Part shown: positions 52,738-61,148 of the stretch, piece by piece
Layout: each line of letters begins with the position of its first letter
How positions within the stretch are numbered: the first letter of the stretch is position 1
Assembly (NCBI RefSeq): GCF_008330945.1
Contig: NZ_CP043489.1
Span: forward strand, 2,615,501-2,679,500
Source: Labrys sp. KNU-23
Lineage (GTDB): Bacteria > Pseudomonadota > Alphaproteobacteria > Rhizobiales > Labraceae
DNA length: 64,000 nucleotides
Reading direction: 5' to 3'
Notes under the pieces: generated by a model
Databases searched by the model: none
What the model was told of the DNA's origin: nothing
The model's input: only the letters and a program-made list of their open reading frames with translations
Made by a program: the position numbers and the translations under genes

Positions 52738-54276
52738 CTAAGCCAGCACCGTCGCCCTGTCCGTCCGCGCCCGGTAGCTCAACGCCTCGGCGATGTGGAT
52801 GCGGCCGACATCGATCTCGCCGTCGAGATCGGCCAGGGTGCGCGAGACCCTAAGCACGCGGTGGAAGCCGCGGGCCGACAGGCGCATGGCCTCCGAGGCG
52901 TCGCGCAGGAGCTTGGTCGCCGCCGCATCGGGGCGGGCGACCTCCTCGACCACACTGACCGGCACGCTGGCATTGGTGGAACCATCGGGCAGGCCGAGCG
53001 TGCGGTAGCGCTGGGCGGCGCGGTTGCGGGCCTCCGCCACCCGGCCCGCCACTTCGGCCGAACCCTCGGCCGGCGGCGGCAGGATGAGATCGGCGGCGGA
53101 GACGGCGGGCACTTCGACGACGATGTCGATACGGTCGAGCAGCGGGCCGGAGATGCGGGCCTGGTAGTCGGCGGCGCAGCGCTCCACCGGCCCGCGCCGG
53201 CAGGCGAAGCCGGGATCGTTGGCCTTGCCGCAGCGGCAGGGGTTCATCGCTGCGACGAGCTGGATCCGGGCGGGATAGGCGACGCGGGCATTCGCCCTGG
53301 CGATCACGGCCTCGCCCGATTCCAGCGGCTGGCGCAGGGCATCGAGAGCCTGCGGCGCGAATTCCGGCATCTCGTCGAGGAAGAGCACGCCGTGATGGGA
53401 GAGCGACACCTCGCCTGGCCTGGCATGGATGCCGCCGCCGACCAGGGCGGCCATCGAGGCCGAATGATGCGGGGCACGGAAGGGGCGCCGGCTGGTGAGT
53501 TCGCCGCCGGCGAGCTGGCCAGCCACCGAATGGATCATCGAGATTTCCAGGAGCTCGGCCGCCACCAGAGGCGGCAGGATCGAAGGCAGCCGCGCCGCCA
53601 GCATCGACTTGCCGGAGCCGGCCGGGCCGATCATCAGGAGGTTATGCGCGCCGGCGGCCGCCACCTCCAAGGCGCGCTTGGCGGTCTCCTGGCCCTTGAT
53701 GTCCTTGAGATCGGGCAGGGCAGCCGGCGCCGCGGCGATGCGCGGCTGCGGGCGGGAGAGCAGCTGCGTACCCTTGAAATGATTGACGAGCTGGATCAGC
53801 GAGCGCGGGGCGAGAATGTCCATGTCAGGGCCGGCCCAGGCCGCTTCCGGCCCGCAGGCGGCCGGGCAGATCAGGCCGAGCCCGCGGCCATTGGCGGCGA
53901 CGGCCGATGGCAGCACGCCGGCGACCTTGGTGATGGTGCCGTCGAGGCCGAGCTCGCCCAGCACGCAGTAGCCCTCCAGCGCGTCATGCGGGATGGCGCC
54001 GATGGCGGCCATCACCCCGAGCGCAATGGGCAGGTCGAAATGCGAGCCCTCCTTGGGCAGGTCGGCCGGGGCGAGATTGACGGTGATGCGCTTGGCCGGC
54101 AGGGCGAGGCCGGCGGCGGTCAGGGCGGCGCGGACCCTTTCGCGCGCTTCCGACACCGCCTTGTCGGGCAGGCCGACGATGGTGAACACCACCGAACCGG
54201 TCATGATCTGGACTTGCACGTCGACCTGGCGCGCTTCCACGCCTTCGAATGCCACCGTCGCGACGCGCGATACCAT
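52738..54276 (-). CDS. comM: YifB/ComM-family Mg-chelatase-like AAA+ ATPase
   Basis: A 512-residue AAA+ helicase. It has an N-terminal Lon-protease-like domain (FTIVGLPDKAVSEARERVRAA), Walker A GPAGSGKS at residues 217-224 and the YifB-type C-terminal domain (DQGGGI-like absent; LSARGFHRVLRVSRTLADLDG present). In naturally competent bacteria ComM promotes branch migration of integrated DNA; other species carry it without known competence. Symbol by family. Confidence 0.93.
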   Translation of the reverse strand: MVSRVATVAFEGVEARQVDVQVQIMTGSVVFTIVGLPDKAVSEARERVRAALTAAGLALPAKRITVNLAPADLPKEGSHFDLPIALGVMAAIGAIPHDALEGYCVLGELGLDGTITKVAGVLPSAVAANGRGLGLICPAACGPEAAWAGPDMDILAPRSLIQLVNHFKGTQLLSRPQPRIAAAPAALPDLKDIKGQETAKRALEVAAAGAHNLLMIGPAGSGKSMLAARLPSILPPLVAAELLEISMIHSVAGQLAGGELTSRRPFRAPHHSASMAALVGGGIHARPGEVSLSHHGVLFLDEMPEFAPQALDALRQPLESGEAVIARANARVAYPARIQLVAAMNPCRCGKANDPGFACRRGPVERCAADYQARISGPLLDRIDIVVEVPAVSAADLILPPPAEGSAEVAGRVAEARNRAAQRYRTLGLPDGSTNASVPVSVVEEVARPDAAATKLLRDASEAMRLSARGFHRVLRVSRTLADLDGEIDVGRIHIAEALSYRARTDRATVLA

Positions 54277-54425
54277 CTCGTTTCCCCGTCAGCCTGCCGG
54301 ACGATAGCGGGGAAGCGCGGCATCGCCAAGTAAAATGAGAACAAAACGTGATTATTGGGCTGCGATATTGATAATGCGGGGACTACCGGGCCGGCATGAT
54401 TGTCGCCGACAGACCGTAAAACGCT

Positions 54426-54860
54426 TCAGCGTTTCATGCCCTGCAGCAAGGAGCATAGCCCCGGTTCTTCGACGACGAGCGCCGCATCCGCCGGCAGGAC
54501 CCAGCGCACCTGGCGCTGGCCGATCTCCTTCCAGGTCGGCAATGTCGCATTCACATGCAAGGGGTACACGCAGACCTCGACGAGATCGAAGTGCTCAGCC
54601 TGGCGTTTCCAATAGATGAAGCTGCCGCAGGGTTCCTTGCCGACAGTCCCGACCAGGCCGGCTTCCTGTTCGGCCTCGATCTTCGCGGCTTCCCAATCGT
54701 TGCGCCCTTTCATCGGCCATCCCTTCGGGATCGACCAACGGCTGGTTTCGCGCGTGGTGATCAAGCACACTTCGAGGCGCCCATCCCGCTCGCGCACAGG
54801 AAGGGCAGCCACTTGATGCCGAATATCAGGCAGGTGCTTCTTTTTGTCTTTCTTGGGCAT
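54426..54860 (-). CDS. NUDIX hydrolase
   Basis: A 144-residue NUDIX protein starting MPKKDKKKHLPDIRHQVAALP. The box region is GRNDWEAAKIEAEQEAGLVG near residues 52-71: the first Arg of the REUXEE motif is Ile and one Glu is Gln, so it is degenerate. This form is common in diphosphoinositol-polyphosphate-type relatives. The longer frame upstream is spurious. Substrate unknown. Confidence 0.8.
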   Translation of the reverse strand: MPKKDKKKHLPDIRHQVAALPVRERDGRLEVCLITTRETSRWSIPKGWPMKGRNDWEAAKIEAEQEAGLVGTVGKEPCGSFIYWKRQAEHFDLVEVCVYPLHVNATLPTWKEIGQRQVRWVLPADAALVVEEPGLCSLLQGMKR

Positions 54861-55076
54861 TGCCTCAACACTATAGCGCAAAAGAGCGCATATTATGTCA
54901 GATATTCGACCTTGATTGTTGTTTTGGCAACACAAAGCATAGGAAGGCAGCGTGCCGATCGAGGCGCCCGGGTGATAGTGCGGTTCTTCACCCTGTGCGA
55001 GATCTGCGGCGCAGCGCAATGCCGTGGGACGCCGGCCATCTTTCCCGGCGGCCTGCAGAAAGAGGAATGATTGCCA

Positions 55077-55316
55077 ATGGATCCCAAGCAAGAATGGCTC
55101 CGCTATAGCGGCTGGGACGCCACCGAGCGGGACCGTTGGCTGCGCGACAGGATCGCCTCGCTCTTCGACCTGCAGAACCCCACGCCAAGGCAGCAGCACC
55201 TGTTGCATATGGCGAGCTTGCGGCTGACGCTCCAGGACCTGCCTGCCGCGGCCTATCCAACCCAGGAGGCCGAACTTCGCGCTTTGGCGGAAACCGAGTT
55301 CAAGGACCCGACCTGA
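55077..55316 (+). CDS. Small conserved-looking hypothetical protein
   Basis: A 79-residue acidic, helical protein (MDPKQEWLRYSGWDATERDR, then LFDLQNPTPRQQHLLHMASLRLTL). No motif recognised. Its ATG lies after GAGGAATGATTGCC, with a plausible ribosome-binding sequence. It precedes the GNAT gene by 46 bases on the same strand. Confidence 0.5.
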   Translation: MDPKQEWLRYSGWDATERDRWLRDRIASLFDLQNPTPRQQHLLHMASLRLTLQDLPAAAYPTQEAELRALAETEFKDPT

Positions 55317-55362
55317 TCGACTGAGGCCGGGAGCCGATGATTCAATCGAAAGCGAGCTATCA

Positions 55363-55842
55363 ATGTCCATGGAAGTCCGGACCGCGTCGTCACGGGACAG
55401 CGGCCCGATGGCCCGGCTCATCAACGAGATCATCGCCATCGGCGGAACCACGGCGCATCGCCGGCTCTTCGACGAGCGCCGCGTCCTTGCCGAATTCATC
55501 GCCGCCAAGCGCGGAATCTGCTGTTTCGTCGCGACGGACGGTGCGCAGATCCTGGGGTTCCAGGCTCTCGAATGGTGCGATCCGGACTGGCCGGGGGAGG
55601 ACCGGCTGCCGGAGGACTGGGCGGTCATCGGAACCTATGTGGCACCCGGGGCACAGGGCAGGGGCGTTGGCCGTGCCCTGTTCCTGGAAACCGCGCAAGC
55701 CGCCAGGACGGCGGGGGTACGCTTCATCGATGCCACCATCCGCAGGGAGAACGCAGGCGGCCAAGCCTTCTATGGGGGGATCGGCTTCGTCGATTACCGC
55801 AGCGGAGCCGAAACCGTTTCAAAGCGTTTTGCACCCGGCTGA
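55363..55842 (+). CDS. GNAT acetyltransferase
   Basis: A 159-residue GNAT enzyme: WAVIGTYVAPGAQGRGVGRALF is the acetyl-CoA loop near residue 88, and ENAGGQAFYGGIGFVDYRS is the C-terminal strand. Substrate unknown; resembles N-acetyltransferases of small amines or amino acids. The 3' end converges with the LysR gene. Confidence 0.86.
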   Translation: MSMEVRTASSRDSGPMARLINEIIAIGGTTAHRRLFDERRVLAEFIAAKRGICCFVATDGAQILGFQALEWCDPDWPGEDRLPEDWAVIGTYVAPGAQGRGVGRALFLETAQAARTAGVRFIDATIRRENAGGQAFYGGIGFVDYRSGAETVSKRFAPG

Positions 55843-55885
55843 CCGTCCTCGCCATTCGCACACCCGAGCGGCTGTCGGTTCATGG

Positions 55886-56800
55886 TCAGGGCCGCTCTCG
55901 CTCGGTCCTGCCCTGCGCCACTCCCGCGAAGCGATCGCGTAGCAGGCGCGCCTGCCCGGCGATGTAGTCCGTAACCGCCCGGACCCTGGCCACCCGCCGC
56001 AGATCGGGGTGAATGAGCAGCCAGAGATCCACCTCCAACTCCGGTATCGGAGGGCCAAGGCGTTTCAGCCGGGCATCCCCGTCGGCAAGGTAGCAGGGAA
56101 GCATGGTCGATCCGAGCCCGGCGCCGACGGCGTCCCGCAGGCTGGTAATGGTGTTCAGCCGGTAGCCGGGGCGATGCCTCGGGACGTTGTGCGTCTGCCA
56201 ATGGTCGAAGGGTGGATGGAGCATCGTCTCGTCCCAGTCGATCCAGCTGTCGCCCGGCCGCGGTGATGCCAGGTCTCGATCGGTGGAGGTGTAGATGGCA
56301 TGCGCGAGCTTTGCGATGCGTCGGCCGATCAGGGTTTCGGGCGGGTTCTGGGTCGGCCTGACTGCAACGTCCGTCTCTCGGCGGCTGAGATTCAGGCGCT
56401 CGTTGGAGACGACGAATTCCAGCGCGATCTCCGGATGGCTGCGTTGGAATTCGGGCAGTATCGGCGTGAGGAAGCCGGACAGGAGCCCGTCCGTGGTCGT
56501 GATGCGCACGGTGCCGGTTGGCTCGAGGTCCTGCCCGACGATACGCCGTTCGACGGCAAGCACCTGGGCTTCGATGCTTTCGGCAGCACTCGCCATCTCT
56601 TCGCCCGCCGGCGTCGGCACGTAGCCGCTGCGCAAGCGTTCGAACAGCCTCACGCCCAGCCGGAGCTCGATCTCGCCCAGACGCCGGAAGACGGTGGTGT
56701 GGCTGGTGCCGAGGAAGCGGCCGGTAGCGGAAAGGGAGCCGGTCTTGACTATCGCCAGCACGATACGCAGGTCGTCCCATGCCGCTGATTGTGCATCCAT
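55886..56800 (-). CDS. LysR-family transcriptional regulator
   Basis: A 304-residue LysR protein. The wHTH is at about residues 9-60 (LRIVLAIVKTGSLSATGRFL, TSHTTVFRRLGEIELRLG), and the effector domain is TTDGLLSGFLTPILPEF, SRRETDVAVRPTQNPPETL, and LRDAVGAGLGSTMLPCYLA. The start MDAQSAAWDDLRI is preferred. It is divergent from the flavodoxin-reductase gene at 56894 with 93 bases between, so this is its likely target. Confidence 0.87.
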   Translation of the reverse strand: MDAQSAAWDDLRIVLAIVKTGSLSATGRFLGTSHTTVFRRLGEIELRLGVRLFERLRSGYVPTPAGEEMASAAESIEAQVLAVERRIVGQDLEPTGTVRITTTDGLLSGFLTPILPEFQRSHPEIALEFVVSNERLNLSRRETDVAVRPTQNPPETLIGRRIAKLAHAIYTSTDRDLASPRPGDSWIDWDETMLHPPFDHWQTHNVPRHRPGYRLNTITSLRDAVGAGLGSTMLPCYLADGDARLKRLGPPIPELEVDLWLLIHPDLRRVARVRAVTDYIAGQARLLRDRFAGVAQGRTERERP

Positions 56801-56893
56801 GCACACCTCGATTTCACTTTTGGGGAATGCCTGTCCATCCACGAACAGCTTACCATGCAAGGCAGCATAAGAGGCAAGGGGGACCCCAAGGTC

Positions 56894-57673
56894 ATGCATG
56901 GTTTGATCGTCTTGGCACATCCGGAAAAGAATTCGCTGAACGCGCAGCTCGCCGGTGCCGCCAGAGAGAGGTTTGCATGCGGCGGAAATACTGTCGAAGT
57001 GCTCGATCTCTACGAAGCAGGGTTCGATCCGCTCGAGTGTGGTGATCACTACGGATGTCGGGCGAACGGCGCTTTCTTCAGCGCATTGACCGAACAGCGC
57101 CATGCATCGGATACCGGCACTCTGCCGGCGGACGTTGCAGGCGCGATCGACCAGATCGACCGGGCCGATCTCGTCATGTTTCAATTTCCCCTTTGGTGGT
57201 GGTCCATGCCGGCCATCCTGAAGGGATGGATCGATCGGGTTTTCGTCTGGGGCGGCGTCTACACCAGCAGCATGCGCTATTGCGACCGCGGCCGGTTTCG
57301 CGGCAAGCGCACGTTCCTGTCCGTCACGACGGGGGCTCCCGAGCCGGCTTTCGGACCGGACGGCCGGGCAGGAAATCTCGACATGATTCTGTGGCCGATC
57401 CACTTCGGCCTTTCCTATGTGGGCTTCGAGGTGCTGCCGCCGCTGCGGTCGTTCGGCGTGATCAGCGATTCAGCCCAGGGAAGCCCGATATCTGATGGGA
57501 CGTCGAGCTGCCTGAGTGCCCTGAACAGGCATATCGATGCGCTCGAGAGTTTGGAGGCCATCCGTTTCAACACGTCTGCCGACTGGGACCGGGAGGGGCG
57601 GCTGCGACCGGATGCTCCCAGTTTCAGCCCGTTCATCAGGCATGCCCGGCCGATATCAGCGGACCCGTCGTGA
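56894..57673 (+). CDS. Flavodoxin-fold NAD(P)H:quinone oxidoreductase
   Basis: A 259-residue flavodoxin-like reductase: HGLIVLAHPEKNSLNAQL near the N terminus (FMN-binding phosphate loop), FQFPLWWWSMPAILKGWIDRVF in two pieces, and VWGGVYTSSMRY. It belongs to the NQO-type family (MdaB/YwrO relatives). The start MHGLIVLAHPEKNS is preferred to one 14 residues upstream. Reduction of quinones or activation of redox stress compounds is typical; inducer and substrate are unknown. Confidence 0.86.
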   Translation: MHGLIVLAHPEKNSLNAQLAGAARERFACGGNTVEVLDLYEAGFDPLECGDHYGCRANGAFFSALTEQRHASDTGTLPADVAGAIDQIDRADLVMFQFPLWWWSMPAILKGWIDRVFVWGGVYTSSMRYCDRGRFRGKRTFLSVTTGAPEPAFGPDGRAGNLDMILWPIHFGLSYVGFEVLPPLRSFGVISDSAQGSPISDGTSSCLSALNRHIDALESLEAIRFNTSADWDREGRLRPDAPSFSPFIRHARPISADPS

Positions 57674-57697
57674 ATCTGGCCGTCGGTCCGGCCTCCT

Positions 57698-58570
57698 TCA
57701 GCCATTCGGCAGGGTTGCGATCGTGTTCGTCAGAATGTCGGTCGGGATCATGCCGTTGCCTTCGCCAATGAACTGCAGGTCGTTGATCCGCCATTGCCCG
57801 TAAACCTCGACATAGGTCAGCCGGATGAACATCGTGTTCTGTTCGGTGACCGCGGCATAGAAGAATTGCTGCCTGAAGCCACCCATTTCCTTGTCGATGA
57901 TCTTGCGGATGTGACTGAGATCATACGCCTTCAGTTGCCCGAAAAACGTGTCGACGGAGCGCTTCCAAGTGTCGTCGAGATTGGACATGTTCTGCCGGAC
58001 AGCAGCAGCGGCCCCTTCGAAATCCCGCTTGGTGAGGCCCGCGATGATCTTTTCGCTCAGTTCATCGACCGCTGTGGCCGGTCCCGCGCGATTAGCGCCC
58101 GTCAACCCGACCAGGCTGCCTTCGAGGAAGGCGGTGGGGAAAATCGCACCCGAAGATCCGCTGGCATAGCGAAGCGTGCGGTGGCGCCAGCCGTCATCGC
58201 TCATCTGGTAGGTAAACCGGATATAGACAGGCGTGGAATTGTCGATGCGGACTGCGTAATAGATCTCGCGTATGGCCTCCGGGAAGGAGAGGTCGAGCGC
58301 TTTTCCAACCTCGATCAGCTTGTGTCCCTTCAGCGGGATGAGTGCATCGCGCACGGCTCTTCCGAACGCACAATCGGGGGTACCCTTGCCCGCGCAGGCG
58401 ATTCTCACCACCCCGTCGAAATCCTGCCGGGTCAGCGCGGCGACATAGTCGCGGGCCTGGATTTCAGGATCGGAGACCAGGGGAATTTCCTGCGCGGCGG
58501 CCGGCCGGGTGGCGAGGCCGAGCAGCAAGGCAAGCGGCAGAAGGATGCGGCTGATGATGCGGAGGGACAT
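57698..58570 (-). CDS. Secreted hypothetical protein with two repeated domains
   Basis: A 290-residue protein with a signal peptide (MSLRIISRILLPLALLLGLA, cleavage near AAAQ-E). The mature part seems to have two related halves: residues about 38-130 (ALTRQDFDGVVRIA, YYAVRIDNSTPVYIRFTY) and about 165-285 (GLTKRDFEGAAAAV, YAAVTEQNTMFIRLTYVE). Both end with a W-R segment. This is an internal duplication of a small beta-rich unit. Family unknown; periplasmic binding or scaffold possible. Confidence 0.75.
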   Translation of the reverse strand: MSLRIISRILLPLALLLGLATRPAAAQEIPLVSDPEIQARDYVAALTRQDFDGVVRIACAGKGTPDCAFGRAVRDALIPLKGHKLIEVGKALDLSFPEAIREIYYAVRIDNSTPVYIRFTYQMSDDGWRHRTLRYASGSSGAIFPTAFLEGSLVGLTGANRAGPATAVDELSEKIIAGLTKRDFEGAAAAVRQNMSNLDDTWKRSVDTFFGQLKAYDLSHIRKIIDKEMGGFRQQFFYAAVTEQNTMFIRLTYVEVYGQWRINDLQFIGEGNGMIPTDILTNTIATLPNG

Positions 58571-58728
58571 CCGCGTTTCTCCGGTGATATGGCATCGGCG
58601 TCAGCCGTTCCCGCGATGAATATCGCGCGCGACCGGACCGGGCGGACGCAAGCATGAAACGGGCCCTCTTGCTGTGCCCTGAGGAACAGGGGCGTCTACG
58701 GTCACAAAAGCCGGCTTATTGGCGGGGA

Positions 58729-59898
58729 TCAGGCCGTTTCGACAGCCGCCGTCTTCAGCGATGGCCCGTCATAATGGGCGCGCGGGCGGATCAGGCTGCC
58801 CCTTGCGGTCTGCTCCAGCATATGAGCGATCCAGCCGACCGAACGGGCCAAGGCAAAGAGCGTGAAGGGCGCACTCGCCGGCAGGCCATGGCGGTCGGCC
58901 AGGGCCGCGAGGGCGAAATCGACATTCGGCGGCTCGTCGCTATGTTCTGCCACGGCTTCGCGGATGCCCTCATAGATCTCGCTGCAGGCAAAGCAGGCCA
59001 GCAGGGCGGTCGCCCGGGGATCCCCGTCGGGATACAGCGGATGACCGAAGGCGGGCAGGCGATGGCCGCGGGACAGCCAGTCGTGCACGGCGCGCCGGGC
59101 GCCGACCCGGCGGGCTGTCTCGGCCAGGGCCTGCACGCTCACGGCGGCCGTGCCGTGCAGCGGGCCGGCGAGGGTGCCCAGCCCTGCCAGCAGGCCGGCG
59201 GCCAGCGGCGCGCCCGTCGACGCGGCCGTGCGGGCGGCGAAGGTCGAGGCGTTGAGTTCATGATCGGCCAGCAAGACCAAAGCGCGCCTTATGAGATCGG
59301 CGGCATCGGGTGCCTGCCAGGCCAGGGCGGCCTGCCGATGCAGAGGCAGGCCTCCATCGGCTCCACCCCCGAGCATGGCGGCGGCCATGGTGCCAACCAG
59401 CCCCGCCGCTTCCCGGCAGAGTACGGCATGCGAACGCCCGCCCGTAGGAAAGTCGTGGCTGGCCCGTCGCGCCAGAGCGAGCAGCGCGGCTTCGAAAGGA
59501 TTGGCGGGAGCCGGTGTGCCTTTGACCGTGGGCGGGAAGGCGAGATCGACCTTTCCGACCTGCCAGAGCAGCCGCGCGATCTCCTCGAGGCCCGCCTGCT
59601 CCGACAGGCCGACGGCATCCTCGCCGCGATACCACAGGCGTCCATCGGCGATGGTGGAAAGGCCGGAGGCCAGTACGGGCTCGCCGAAGGAGATGGTCTG
59701 CGCGGCGACGTCGGCGACACTGCGGCGCCCGGCATGGCGTCCTGCCAGCCGCTTGACGTCCTCGCCATGGTAGAGGCTGCGCCGCACGTCCTGCGGATGC
59801 GGCCTGGTGCGGATCCTGCCGCGGCTGACATTGGCGTAGAGCGTCTGCGGCTGGACCTTGAGCAGGGCGAGAGCTTCTTCGGAAGTGATCCAGGGCAT
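58729..59898 (-). CDS. Citrate synthase-family protein with N-terminal DNA-binding-like domain
   Basis: A 389-residue protein. The N-terminal about 60 residues look like an excisionase/MerR-type winged helix (ITSEEALALLKVQPQTLYANVSRGRI, then HGEDVKRLAG). The rest is a citrate-synthase-like fold: GPLHGTA for the first His, FGHPLYPDGDPRA for the second, and PNVDFAL for the Asp. It is divergent from a second paralogue at 60002. The domain combination suggests control by its own substrate, but this is inference. Confidence 0.85.
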   Translation of the reverse strand: MPWITSEEALALLKVQPQTLYANVSRGRIRTRPHPQDVRRSLYHGEDVKRLAGRHAGRRSVADVAAQTISFGEPVLASGLSTIADGRLWYRGEDAVGLSEQAGLEEIARLLWQVGKVDLAFPPTVKGTPAPANPFEAALLALARRASHDFPTGGRSHAVLCREAAGLVGTMAAAMLGGGADGGLPLHRQAALAWQAPDAADLIRRALVLLADHELNASTFAARTAASTGAPLAAGLLAGLGTLAGPLHGTAAVSVQALAETARRVGARRAVHDWLSRGHRLPAFGHPLYPDGDPRATALLACFACSEIYEGIREAVAEHSDEPPNVDFALAALADRHGLPASAPFTLFALARSVGWIAHMLEQTARGSLIRPRAHYDGPSLKTAAVETA

Positions 59899-59937
59899 CG
59901 GTACAACTGGGCTGATATATTGACGATTTCAATCAAG

Positions 59938-59949
59938 ATTGACGTCAAT
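59938..59949. promoter_or_regulatory. 12-bp palindrome in the divergent citrate-synthase-gene promoter region
   Basis: ATTGACGTCAAT is a perfect palindrome in the 103-bp gap between the two divergent genes, and the half-site ATTGACG recurs at 59919-59925, 19 bases away. Its place suits an operator acting on both genes. A candidate binder is the DNA-binding-like domain of the 59898 product. Confidence 0.55.
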
Positions 59950-60001
59950 GCTAAAGCGTCAGCATGCTTGCCGCAATACGGGTTTCATTGAGGAGATTGC
60001 G

Positions 60002-61093
60002 ATGAACAATGGATTGGACGATGTCATTGCCACCGAGACCGTGATGTCGGATGTGGACGGCCTCGCCGGCCGGCTCGTCATTCGCGGCCATTCGCTCGAC
60101 GATCTGGCCGGCCATGTCGGCTATGAGGAACTGGTCGGCATCCTGCTGGACGGCTTCTTCGAGGATTTGCCCGGCCCGAAGGAATTGGCGCCTCGCCTTG
60201 GCATGGCTCGCCGAGAGGTCTTCGAGGCGCTGGTCTCCGAAGGCCTGCCGGATGCTAATCTGCCGGCCACCGAAGCCTTGCGCGCTGCCATGGCTCGGCT
60301 GGGGGACGGTGAGGATCTCGCTTTGGCGCTTCGGCTGATCGCCGCGCCGGCGGTCCTCACTCCCGCCATCATCCGGCAGCGGCGGGGCGAGGCGGCGATC
60401 GCGCCGGATCCGAAGGCCGCTCATGCCGCCGACATGTTGCGCATGCTGCATGGGACCGTGCCGCGGCCGGAAGCTGCCGCTGCCCTCGATACCTATCTGG
60501 TCACGGTCAGCGACCACGGCCTCAATGCCTCGACCTTCACCGCCCGGGTGGTCGCCTCCACGCGGGCCGGCCTGACCTCCGCGGTGCTCGCGGCGCTGAG
60601 CGCCCTGAAGGGGCCGCTGCATGGTGGGGCGCCGGGCCCTGTCCTCGACATGCTCGACGGCATTGCCGCCGCGCAGACCGCCGAGGCCTGGCTGGAAGCG
60701 GCGCTCGACCGGGGCGACAGGCTGATGGGCTTCGGCCATCGCGTCTACCGCGTGCGCGACCCCAGGGCCGAGGCCCTCAAGCGGGCTGTCACGGCTTTGT
60801 TCGGTCCCGGCAGGAACGGCACGGGCCGGCTCGCTCTGGCCGAGCATGTCGAAGCGGCCGCGACCAGCATTCTCGCCCGCCGCAAGCCGGACCGCTCCCT
60901 CCAGATCAATGTGGAGTTCTATACGGCGTTGCTGCTCGAAGCGCTCGGCTTCCCGCGCGAGAGTTTCACCAGCATCTTCGCCACCGGGCGGGTGGTGGGC
61001 TGGATCGGCCATGCCCGCGAGCAGGTGCTCTATGGCCGGCTGATCCGGCCGCAGTCCCGCTATGTCGGCCCGAGGCCGGACCGGGCCGCCTGA
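60002..61093 (+). CDS. Citrate synthase/methylcitrate synthase family protein
   Basis: A 363-residue citrate-synthase-family enzyme: GPLHGGAPGPVLDML (first His), MGFGHRVYRVRDPRAEALK (second His) and LQINVEFYTALLLEALG (Asp region; the acid appears as Glu in NVEFY). The start MNNGLDDVIATETVMSDVDG is preferred over MTSMLKRQ at 59939 since the latter begins inside the palindrome. The substrate (oxaloacetate with acetyl- or propionyl-CoA) is not certain. It lacks the DNA-binding N terminus of its partner. Confidence 0.86.
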   Translation: MNNGLDDVIATETVMSDVDGLAGRLVIRGHSLDDLAGHVGYEELVGILLDGFFEDLPGPKELAPRLGMARREVFEALVSEGLPDANLPATEALRAAMARLGDGEDLALALRLIAAPAVLTPAIIRQRRGEAAIAPDPKAAHAADMLRMLHGTVPRPEAAAALDTYLVTVSDHGLNASTFTARVVASTRAGLTSAVLAALSALKGPLHGGAPGPVLDMLDGIAAAQTAEAWLEAALDRGDRLMGFGHRVYRVRDPRAEALKRAVTALFGPGRNGTGRLALAEHVEAAATSILARRKPDRSLQINVEFYTALLLEALGFPRESFTSIFATGRVVGWIGHAREQVLYGRLIRPQSRYVGPRPDRAA

Positions 61094-61100
61094 AACGCAC

Positions 61101-61132
61101 GAAAGTGGGCTCCGGCGACGGAGCCCACTTTC
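61101..61132. terminator. Strong hairpin terminator between convergent genes
   Basis: GAAAGTGGGCTCCG pairs with CGGAGCCCACTTTC in a 14-bp perfect stem around a GCGA loop. It sits between the stop codons of the citrate synthase gene (61093) and the MFS gene (61149). A/T at both stem ends supports use from either side. Confidence 0.85.
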
Positions 61133-61148
61133 GAATCGTTGCCGGACC

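Noticed and set aside
52585..54333. 582-residue open frame antisense to comM
   Set aside because: ComM on the minus strand has Walker A and family motifs; the opposite frame has none.
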